In this document: positions 57,269 through 64,000 of the stretch, in pieces
Layout: every line of letters begins with the position of its first letter
How positions within the stretch are numbered: position 1 is the stretch's first letter
NCBI RefSeq assembly: GCF_002224265.1
Contig: NZ_CP012882.1
Coordinates: 1,116,001-1,180,000, forward strand
Direction of reading: 5' to 3'
From: Vibrio vulnificus NBRC 15645 = ATCC 27562
GTDB lineage: Bacteria > Pseudomonadota > Gammaproteobacteria > Enterobacterales > Vibrionaceae
DNA: 64,000 bases
Translations under genes and position numbers: made by a program
The notes under the pieces: model-generated
Database searches by the model: none
What the model saw: the letters and a program-made list of their open reading frames with translations, nothing else
Told to the model about the DNA's origin: nothing

Positions 57269-57945
57269 CACCAAGCTGGGGCTTTATAGGCAAAATTCCT
57301 GCAAAAGGGGATTTTATCAAGCAAGACTTGCCAAAACCTTTTGCGGATCTTTTCCACGACTGGCAGCAGGCGATTATCGCCGTGAGCAAAGAACAGCTAC
57401 AGGAAACATGGCAAAGCCATTTTCTAAACGCCCCAATTTGGCATTTCGCATTGGACAGTGGTGTTACCAATGACGCCACTATCATCGGAACGATGATTCC
57501 TAGCGTAGATGCCGCTGGACGGTACTTCTTCTTTACATTAGCCAGGCCCGTTCTTGGTGATGCCGTGAGCTATTGGAGCTGTCGAGATTGGGCCACCGAA
57601 TCGCAAGAGCTAGCGTTAACCGTGCTGGACGACCATTTTACCTTCGACGTTTGGCGTCAGAATCTACAGTCCGGTACAGAGTTAATCAACGCTATTTCGG
57701 CAGAAACGTTACCGGTTTCCCAAAAGAAACTGAATGGGGAAAACCTCTTTATTAAGGAACATACAGAAACCAATGTGATGAGCTTGCTCTCTCATGTTGT
57801 TCGACAGCAATTCCCTAAGCCGTGCTACTGGTGGACGGATGGTAATGATGCCATCGAGCCGATGATGCTCGTTATGGATGGTTTACCACAAATTGGCAAA
57901 TTTGCCGCAATGTTGGATGGACAATGGCAGAAATGGAATTGGTAA
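57250..57945 (+). CDS. tagF: T6SS-associated protein TagF
   Basis: 231 residues. The start is typical (WGFIGKIPAKGDFIKQDLPKPFADLFHDWQQ), with FFFTLARPVLG and the Trp-rich end PCYWWTDG. TagF is a post-translational repressor of T6SS that acts by sequestering the FHA protein, which is encoded at the head of the operon. It overlaps tssM by 19 bp. Confidence 0.92.
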   Translation: MSANAITPSWGFIGKIPAKGDFIKQDLPKPFADLFHDWQQAIIAVSKEQLQETWQSHFLNAPIWHFALDSGVTNDATIIGTMIPSVDAAGRYFFFTLARPVLGDAVSYWSCRDWATESQELALTVLDDHFTFDVWRQNLQSGTELINAISAETLPVSQKKLNGENLFIKEHTETNVMSLLSHVVRQQFPKPCYWWTDGNDAIEPMMLVMDGLPQIGKFAAMLDGQWQKWNW

Positions 57946-57955
57946 CGGTGATCGA

Positions 57956-58750
57956 ATGAGTTGGAGTTTCTTTACATTTTCCAAGACACACGCAGGTAAA
58001 GTCCGCCCTTACAACGAGGATGCGTTGTTGGATATGACCGCAAGGCGTGTATGGGTTGTTGCAGATGGCATGGGTGGGCACTCAGCCGGTGATGTTGCGA
58101 GCCAAATGCTTGTCGATCGCATTGAAAGATTCGTTCTCGACACGCCGGATTTTGGTATCGATGAATTGCGTCAGATGATCGACGTGGCCAATAGGGAAAT
58201 TTTCCAGTACGCCCAAGTCCACCTAGATGGCAAAACCATGGGTTCAACTGTTGTGCTGTTGTTCTTACAGGAAGGTTATTTCCATTGTTTGTGGGTTGGT
58301 GATAGTCGCATTTACCTACTCAGAGACAATCATTTGGTACAAAAGACACGAGATCACAGCCAAGTGATGGAGTTAGTTGAGCAGGGACTGCTCGCGGAAG
58401 AAGACGCAGAAAATCATCCTTTAGCCAACGTGATAACAAGGGCGGTTGGCGTTGAAGAGACAGTGAGAATTGACCAACAGTCGGGGCAGCTACTTCATGG
58501 CGATCAGTTTTTACTTTGCAGTGACGGTTTGACCAAAGAGCTTAGTAATAGCGAAATACATCAGATTATGTGTGCAGACTCGGTTAATCAGTCTGGTCTT
58601 GCTCTTCTTCACGCTGCGTTAGTGCGGGGGGCAAATGACAATGTTACGTGTGCATTGATCAAAGTGGCCAAAGAAAAGCAATTGGTTCAAGAGGGCGTGT
58701 CTCATTCCTCTGATGCAACGGTGCCCGTCTATGCAAGAAGGAGGGTGTAA
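57956..58750 (+). CDS. pppA: PP2C-type phosphatase of T6SS (PppA)
   Basis: 264 residues from the ATG at 57956, the first start after the tagF stop. All PP2C motifs are present: RPYNEDALL, VVADGMGGHSAG, GSTVVLLFL, WVGDSRIYLLRD, CSDGLTKEL and ANDNVTCALI, so the metal-binding aspartates are intact. PppA removes the phosphate that PpkA adds to the FHA protein, turning secretion off. Its stop codon overlaps the tssA start. Confidence 0.93.
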   Translation: MSWSFFTFSKTHAGKVRPYNEDALLDMTARRVWVVADGMGGHSAGDVASQMLVDRIERFVLDTPDFGIDELRQMIDVANREIFQYAQVHLDGKTMGSTVVLLFLQEGYFHCLWVGDSRIYLLRDNHLVQKTRDHSQVMELVEQGLLAEEDAENHPLANVITRAVGVEETVRIDQQSGQLLHGDQFLLCSDGLTKELSNSEIHQIMCADSVNQSGLALLHAALVRGANDNVTCALIKVAKEKQLVQEGVSHSSDATVPVYARRRV

Positions 58751-59883
58751 TGAGTCATCACGATGAAGACTTCACTTGGTTTGAGCCAGCCTTACTGCCA
58801 ATTTCTGACGAGCAGCCAGCAGGTGTGGATCCAAGAAGTGATATTACGCCTCAGTCACTCTATTACCGACTGAAAGATCAGAGAATGCAGGCACGAAATA
58901 TTGAGCGAAATGCCATTATTGAAGAAGAGCCTATTCTTAACTATGCCAACCTCTGGCAAGTGTTTCTTGATGAAGTTCCGCAGGCGCTGACGTCACAAAC
59001 CAAAGATCTAGAATACGTGGCATGGCTTATCGAAGCGTTAACTCGCCTTGATGGTTTCAAAGGAATGGCGGTGGGCTATGAACTGGCCACGTACTACTTA
59101 GAAAATTATTGGGCAGTGCTGTATCCAATGCCGGATGAAGATGGCCTAGAGACAAGAATTTCGCCCATCATCGGCTTGAATGGCATTGATAATGAGGGGA
59201 CGCTTATTTTCCCGTTATCGTGCATACCCTTGACCGAAGGGCTGTCAGAACAACCGTATGCGTATTGGGAGTATCAACAAGCTTTGGACTTGGAGCGCTG
59301 TGATGAGGATAAGAAACGAGCCAAACGCGATCAGGGTGTCCCCGAGTTATCTGACATTACCCAAGCCGTCAAATCATCGAGCAGTCAGTTCTACCAAAGA
59401 CTGATAGAGGATCTAAATAGAGCGATAAGTTCTTTTGAGCGATTTTCGCAAGCTTTGGATAGTGCGTGTGAAGAAGTTACCCCCAGTTCCTACATTTCTC
59501 GAAAATTAGATGCAATACACTCGGCAATTATGCATTTGGCGAGTGACAAAATGATCAAGGTTTCAAACGAAACGAATTCAGATGAACCATCGAACTCTAC
59601 CTCCAGTCACGAAGGCGAGAACGATGGACGAGGGCAGGGCGAAGCCAACTTTCAGTTATTGGCCGCCAATATGCACTCTCGTGAACAGGCCATAGTGCAG
59701 TTGCAGCGAGTGGCTGATTTTTTTCGTGAAACAGAACCACATTCACCCGTTTCATACACGATTGAACAAGTGATTCGATGGTGTGGAATGCCTTTGCCAG
59801 AACTCCTGGCAGAGCTTATTTCCGATGGAGATGCTAAGAAAGGCTATTTCCGTTTGGTTGGCATAGCAGACAAAAATGAGTAA
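58750..59883 (+). CDS. tssA: T6SS cap/priming protein TssA
   Basis: 377 residues. The N-terminal ImpA_N domain (about 10-130) has ISDEQPAGVDPRSD and AWLIEALTRLDGFKGMAVGYELATYYLENYWAVLYPMPDEDG. The C-terminal domain ends with the VA-type motif LQRVADFFRETEPHSPVSYTIEQVIRWCGMPLPELLAELI. It primes or caps the sheath tube during assembly. Its start overlaps the pppA stop by one base. Confidence 0.92.
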   Translation: MSHHDEDFTWFEPALLPISDEQPAGVDPRSDITPQSLYYRLKDQRMQARNIERNAIIEEEPILNYANLWQVFLDEVPQALTSQTKDLEYVAWLIEALTRLDGFKGMAVGYELATYYLENYWAVLYPMPDEDGLETRISPIIGLNGIDNEGTLIFPLSCIPLTEGLSEQPYAYWEYQQALDLERCDEDKKRAKRDQGVPELSDITQAVKSSSSQFYQRLIEDLNRAISSFERFSQALDSACEEVTPSSYISRKLDAIHSAIMHLASDKMIKVSNETNSDEPSNSTSSHEGENDGRGQGEANFQLLAANMHSREQAIVQLQRVADFFRETEPHSPVSYTIEQVIRWCGMPLPELLAELISDGDAKKGYFRLVGIADKNE

Positions 59884-59899
59884 TTAAAGGGAGAACGAT

Positions 59900-60412
59900 A
59901 TGACTAGTATCCACTCGAAATTATCGCGAGTACGGAAGCCACGTGTTCATATTACCTATGATGTTGAAACAGAAGGCACATCACTGAAGAAAGAACTTCC
60001 GTTTGTAGTGGGTGTGATGGGGGATTTTGCTGGCCAAAATACTGAAGCCCTCAAACCACTAAAAGACCGTCGTTTTATTCAAATTGATCGAGACAACTTT
60101 GATGATGTTCTCAAGAAAATGAGCCCATCAGTGGAGTTTAAAGTGAAAAACACGATGGTGGATGACGGAACGGAATTTGCGGTCAATCTACAGTTCCAAT
60201 CGATGAAGGATTTCGAACCCGCCTCGATTGTTAGACAAGTTGATCCGCTGCGTCAATTGATGGACACGCGCAATAAATTGCGTGACCTAATGACGAAAGT
60301 TGACCGTTCAGAAGAGCTAGAAAATGTGCTTGAAGCGGTTTTGAACAACACCGACAACCTATCTAAATTGGCTGATGAACTCAAGTTAGGCCAAGAAGAG
60401 AAAGCGGAGTAA
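59900..60412 (+). CDS. tssB: T6SS sheath small subunit TssB
   Basis: 170 residues, full length, with the family start [36 protein letters not shown] and the late [26 protein letters not shown]. It pairs with TssC to form the contractile sheath. It has a good ribosome-binding site (GGGAGAACG) and is followed 11 bp later by tssC. Confidence 0.95.
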   Translation: MTSIHSKLSRVRKPRVHITYDVETEGTSLKKELPFVVGVMGDFAGQNTEALKPLKDRRFIQIDRDNFDDVLKKMSPSVEFKVKNTMVDDGTEFAVNLQFQSMKDFEPASIVRQVDPLRQLMDTRNKLRDLMTKVDRSEELENVLEAVLNNTDNLSKLADELKLGQEEKAE

Positions 60413-60423
60413 GGGACAGCACA

Positions 60424-61917
60424 ATGACAACACAGCTTGAAACCCAATTAGACCCTACCGTTGAAGGCCAGAGTTATTCCTTCTTAGAACAAGCGATTGG
60501 CGCGACCAAACAAACGGAAGCTTCGAGAGCGGAAGAGTTAATCAAAACATTAACGGAAGAAGCTTTAAAAGGTACGGTAACGTGGAACAAAAACCTAACC
60601 GTGACGTTTCGTGAAGCCATTACCGCTTTGGACAAAAAGATTTCTGAGCAGCTGTCTGCGGTGATGCATCACCCTGAGTTGCAAAAGTTGGAAGGTACGT
60701 GGCGTGGTTTGAATTATCTGGTGATGAATTCGGAAACGAGCTCCACGTTAAAGATTCGTATGGTGAGTATGACCAAGAAAGAACTGCACAAAGATTTGAG
60801 TAAAGCAGTGGAGTTCGATCAAAGCCAGGTCTTCAAGAAAGTCTACGAATCAGAATTTGGTAGTGCTGGTGGTGAGCCATATGGTGCGATCATTGGTGAC
60901 TATGAATTTACGAATCATCCAGAAGATATTGAAACGCTGCGTCTTATGTCGAATGTTGCGGCCGCCGGTTTTTCTCCGTTCCTTTCTGCCGCCTCACCTG
61001 CGTTATTTGGTTTTGACGAATGGACGGAATTGTCGAAGCCTAGAGATTTAGAGAAAGTCTTTGAGTCGCTCGAATACACTCAGTGGCGCGCATTCCGTGA
61101 AAGCCAAGACTCACGTTTTGTCAGCTTGACGATGCCTAAAGTCCTTGCTCGACTTCCTTATGGACAAGCGACATCACCCGTTGAAGAGTTTGGTTTTGAA
61201 GAGTTTTCTGTAGACGAAACCACTGGAATTGCGGTGAATGCACTGCACAACGACTACTGCTGGATGAACTCGTCGTATGTACTAGGAGCGAAGCTCACTG
61301 ATGCATTTGCCAAGTATGGGTTCTGCACGGCAATTCGTGGCGCAGAGGGTGGTGGCCGTGTCGACAATCTGCCAACGCACTTCTTTATGAGTGACGATGG
61401 TGATCCGGATATGAAATGTCCGACCGAAATCGGCATTACCGACCGTCGTGAATCAGAGTTAGGTAAGCTGGGCTTCCTGCCTTTATGTCACTATAAGAAC
61501 ACCAACTATGCTGTATTTTTTGGTGCGCAAACCTGCCAAAAACCAGCCAAATATGATTCGCCAGATGCAACAGCGAATGCTGCGATTTCTGCGCGCTTGC
61601 CTTACATGATGGCGACCTCTCGTTTTGCACATTATCTCAAGGTCATGGCGCGAGATAAGATTGGTAGCTTCATGGAAGCAGAAGACGTTGAGTCATGGCT
61701 AAATCGATGGATCCTTGGTTACGTCAACGCGTCGGAAGGTGGAGGTCAAGAGATCCGTGCGAAATACCCGTTGGCGGATGCGCGAGTGCAGGTCAGAGAA
61801 GTTCCTGGAGCGCCGGGCGCTTACAACGCTGTCGCGTGGCTTAAACCTTGGCTGCAAATGGAAGAGCTTACAACGTCTCTGCGTTTGGTAGCGAAAATTC
61901 CTCAGTCTGGCGGATAA
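60424..61917 (+). CDS. tssC: T6SS sheath large subunit TssC
   Basis: 497 residues. The conserved blocks are all there: [80 protein letters not shown], and the C-terminal [18 protein letters not shown] and [47 protein letters not shown]. It forms the outer sheath with TssB and is recycled by ClpV, whose gene is not in this window. A second, diverged copy follows directly. Confidence 0.95.
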   Translation: MTTQLETQLDPTVEGQSYSFLEQAIGATKQTEASRAEELIKTLTEEALKGTVTWNKNLTVTFREAITALDKKISEQLSAVMHHPELQKLEGTWRGLNYLVMNSETSSTLKIRMVSMTKKELHKDLSKAVEFDQSQVFKKVYESEFGSAGGEPYGAIIGDYEFTNHPEDIETLRLMSNVAAAGFSPFLSAASPALFGFDEWTELSKPRDLEKVFESLEYTQWRAFRESQDSRFVSLTMPKVLARLPYGQATSPVEEFGFEEFSVDETTGIAVNALHNDYCWMNSSYVLGAKLTDAFAKYGFCTAIRGAEGGGRVDNLPTHFFMSDDGDPDMKCPTEIGITDRRESELGKLGFLPLCHYKNTNYAVFFGAQTCQKPAKYDSPDATANAAISARLPYMMATSRFAHYLKVMARDKIGSFMEAEDVESWLNRWILGYVNASEGGGQEIRAKYPLADARVQVREVPGAPGAYNAVAWLKPWLQMEELTTSLRLVAKIPQSGG

Positions 61918-61925
61918 GAGAGGCT

Positions 61926-61952
61926 AGGGACTGGCATCAAAAGCCAGTCCCT
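61926..61952 (+). other. Intercistronic hairpin between the two tssC genes
   Basis: AGGGACTGGC-ATCAAAA-GCCAGTCCCT is a perfect 10-bp stem with a 7-nt loop, ending 9 bases before the next start codon. There is no T run, so it is not a usual terminator; it may limit translation or stabilise the upstream message. Confidence 0.75.
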
Positions 61953-61961
61953 CATATCGAT

Positions 61962-63455
61962 ATGAATTTCATCGAAATAGAGCAACTTTCTCACGATTTA
62001 CCGACACCAGAGTCTGCTTTGGAAAATGGTATTTGGATGGCGCATTTTCTTGATGCCAAGACATTTACGCAAATGGTGAGCTATTGGGTTGAGATTTCTG
62101 GAGCGAAAACGAAACAAGAGTTTGTTCATAGCATCATCAGTGCCATTGAATCTATTGATAGGGAAGTGAGTGTTCAACTGGATGAGATTCTGCATCACCG
62201 ACAAATGCAAAAGCTTGAAGCGACGTGGCGAGGGTTAAATTACCTTGTGCAGCAGAAAGATCACAATGCTGGGGATCTCGTAAAGGTCAAAGTTTTGTCT
62301 TGTACGTGGGAAGAGCTGAAGAAAGACAGTGAGCGTGCGATAGAGTTCGATCAATCAGCACTGTTTAAATTGGTCTATCAAAACGAATACTCGATGCCAG
62401 GGGGAGAGCCGTTTGGTTTATTGATTGGCGACTATTATCTCTGTGGCGGTCAAAACGCAATGGTGGTTGAAAGAGAAATCAACATATTAAGGAAAATTGC
62501 GCAGTCGGCAGCGGCGGCGTTTAGCCCTTTCATCATGTCGGTCGAGCCGAGTGTTTTTGGTTCGGATTACTTTGAAAACATCGCGTCGATGACGAACGTG
62601 TATGCCCAATTTGAGCAAAACGAATATGTGAGTTGGAAACGACTACGAGCTGAAGAGGATGTTCGGTTTATTGGTTTAACGCTACCCAACCTTTTGTATC
62701 GTCAGCCATATCAAAGTGATGGTTCGAGATCGGATTCTTTTGTTTATAACGAACGAATTCGAGATTCGCACCAAGATTTGTTGTGGGGAAATGCCGCCTA
62801 TTCCTTTGCCGCGGTCATTGTTAGAGCATTTCAAGAGCATGGTTGGTTTACACACATACGTGGACATAAAACAGGGGACTACTCTCAAGGCATTATCCAG
62901 CCTCCTTCTTTATGTCAGGTTGATTTACCAGGAAAAGGAGGGCGATATCGCGCACCTCTCAACTTAAAAATAACGGAAAAAAGAGAGCAAGAGTTGGCAG
63001 ATTGTGGATTTATCCCTCTGTCTCCCGTCGCTGAAACGCCTTTTGTTAGCTTTACCTCGAACATCTCTTTGCACAAACCTCAGCAGTTTGCTTCCAAGGG
63101 AGCCAGTGTAAATGCACGTTTGTCTTCGATGTTGCAATACACCTTATGTGTTTCAAGAATTGCTCACTATTTAAAAGTGATGGGAAGAGATCGGATTGGC
63201 AGCTATCAAGATGCCCAATCGATAGAACGAGATTTTCAGGCGTGGCTTCATAAATATACCACTGCGTCTGATGAGGCATCGGATGAACTGAGAGCAAAAT
63301 ATCCGCTCAACGAAGCCAAAATAAAAGTCACTGAAAAGCTAGGTAGCCCAGGAAAATATTATTCGGTGATCCACCTACGGCCCCATTTTCAACTGGATCA
63401 AATGGTTTCATCGATCAAGTTGATTACGGAGCTGTCTCCTGAGCATATTGTATAA
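61962..63455 (+). CDS. Second TssC-family sheath protein
   Basis: 497 residues from the ATG at 61962, the same length as the preceding TssC. The full TssC layout is kept: [85 protein letters not shown] and ELRAKYPLNEAKIKVTEKLGSPGKYYSVIHLRPHFQLDQMVSSIKLITEL. The two copies are clearly diverged across most of the chain, so this is an old duplication or a dedicated second subunit, not a recent copy. No ribosome-binding site precedes the start, and a hairpin sits in the 44-bp gap. Possible roles are a specialised sheath position, a second sheath, or an assembly factor; none is shown. Confidence 0.92.
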   Translation: MNFIEIEQLSHDLPTPESALENGIWMAHFLDAKTFTQMVSYWVEISGAKTKQEFVHSIISAIESIDREVSVQLDEILHHRQMQKLEATWRGLNYLVQQKDHNAGDLVKVKVLSCTWEELKKDSERAIEFDQSALFKLVYQNEYSMPGGEPFGLLIGDYYLCGGQNAMVVEREINILRKIAQSAAAAFSPFIMSVEPSVFGSDYFENIASMTNVYAQFEQNEYVSWKRLRAEEDVRFIGLTLPNLLYRQPYQSDGSRSDSFVYNERIRDSHQDLLWGNAAYSFAAVIVRAFQEHGWFTHIRGHKTGDYSQGIIQPPSLCQVDLPGKGGRYRAPLNLKITEKREQELADCGFIPLSPVAETPFVSFTSNISLHKPQQFASKGASVNARLSSMLQYTLCVSRIAHYLKVMGRDRIGSYQDAQSIERDFQAWLHKYTTASDEASDELRAKYPLNEAKIKVTEKLGSPGKYYSVIHLRPHFQLDQMVSSIKLITELSPEHIV

Positions 63456-63465
63456 GGAAATAAAC

Positions 63466-64000
63466 ATGTTAGATTGGCAAGACCACCTCAGTCGAAGCGA
63501 GCTCGAACTCGCCAAAGAAGCGCTGATTAAAGAAATCAAATTGGCGCCCAAAAACGCCACTATTCGCAGCAAGTTTATTGAACTGCTATGCATCATGGGC
63601 GAGTTTGAGCGCGCGGATGAACAGTTAATGCAGTCCATTAAGTTGTTCCCTGAGTATTTACCCGGTGCAAGCCAAATTCGTCATCTGGTTAAAGCCGCTC
63701 AAGCAAGAAAGGACTTTTTTGCAGGCGCCGCATCAGCGCAATTCATAGAGGGTACCGAAAAACTGGGTGAAACGATTGTTCAGTTCATTTTGGCGCAAAA
63801 AGAGAACAACCATGAAGAACTGCTCTCGGTGTGTGAGCGTGCAGAGCAATCCCGTCAAGCACTCCAATTTGAAATTAATGGTGTGCGCTATGATGATGTG
63901 AGAGATCTCGATGATCGATTAGGGGGCTTCATTGAGCTCTTTTCTTCCGCAGGTAACTATTTCTTAGTTCCGATGAACCATATCCATTACTTGGAGCTCA
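63466..64000 (+). CDS. tagJ: TagJ/ImpE-family T6SS protein (cut by window edge)
   Basis: 178 residues are visible, starting MLDWQDHLSRSELELAKEALIKEIKLAPKNATIR with AAGGAA before the ATG. A TPR-like helical repeat (RSKFIELLCIMGEFERADEQLMQSIKLFPEYLPGASQI) and the ImpE-type FINGVRYDDVRDLDDRLGGFIELFSSAGNYFLVPMNHI block (here EINGVRYDD) identify the family. TagJ binds TssB and helps ClpV-dependent sheath turnover. The end lies beyond the window. Confidence 0.9.
   Translation, partial: MLDWQDHLSRSELELAKEALIKEIKLAPKNATIRSKFIELLCIMGEFERADEQLMQSIKLFPEYLPGASQIRHLVKAAQARKDFFAGAASAQFIEGTEKLGETIVQFILAQKENNHEELLSVCERAEQSRQALQFEINGVRYDDVRDLDDRLGGFIELFSSAGNYFLVPMNHIHYLEL

Overview
The window looks like a piece of a Vibrio chromosome, most probably Vibrio vulnificus (likely its smaller chromosome). 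The judgement rests on gene content: an rtx locus with the conserved small ORF, rtxC and a 4700-residue MARTX toxin gene next to a divergent rtxB, a periplasmic broad-spectrum racemase of the Vibrio BsrV type, a phhAB pair, and a Vibrio-type phospho-regulated type VI secretion cluster. No rRNA, tRNA, CRISPR array, integrase or phage gene was seen. No database search was possible, so family names come from motifs and remembered family features.

Layout. (1) 1-16,590: divergent rtxB (cut by the window edge) and the operon small ORF-rtxC-rtxA. The toxin has Gly-rich repeats at both ends, a central effector block read as DUF1-like, RID, ABH and MCF-like, then the cysteine protease domain (CPD); no Ras/Rap1 protease (RRSP/DUF5) module is seen. 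(2) 16,600-19,990: periplasmic racemase and a chemoreceptor. (3) 19,990-27,030: electron transfer from acyl-CoA oxidation (ETF-quinone oxidoreductase divergent from etfBA) and the branched-chain 2-oxoacid dehydrogenase genes bkdA1-bkdA2-bkdB, probably one catabolic module; a LiuR-like palindrome lies in the ETF divergent promoter. (4) 27,030-27,760: a long noncoding gap with a 265-bp MITE-like element. (5) 27,760-46,920: mixed housekeeping and signalling genes: adenosine deaminase, a DOPA dioxygenase-like protein, an HD-GYP response regulator, a histidine kinase divergent from an orphan periplasmic binding protein, elbB, a 53-residue small ORF, a YddG-like exporter, a CDF transporter, a LysR regulator, a methyltransferase, acetoacetyl-CoA synthetase, phhAB with TyrR-like boxes, a GGDEF-EAL protein, HopJ-like, DUF1289-CWC, DUF3820 and DUF296 proteins, and a TetR regulator divergent from a glutathione transferase. 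(6) 46,920-64,000: a type VI secretion cluster with a transmembrane kinase (PpkA type) divergent from the operon tagH-tssJ-tssK-tssL-tssM-tagF-pppA-tssA-tssB-tssC-second tssC-tagJ, running off the right edge.

How it fits together: the two ends are contact or secretion weapons (MARTX for eukaryotic cells, T6SS for neighbouring cells or hosts). The middle carries amino-acid catabolism (branched-chain and aromatic) and environmental sensing. The points most worth follow-up are the tandem TssC paralogue with an unusual translation-initiation region, the orphan binding protein/histidine kinase pair beside an HD-GYP regulator, the MITE-like element, the duplicated module inside the MARTX N-terminal repeats, and the probable LiuR and TyrR sites.
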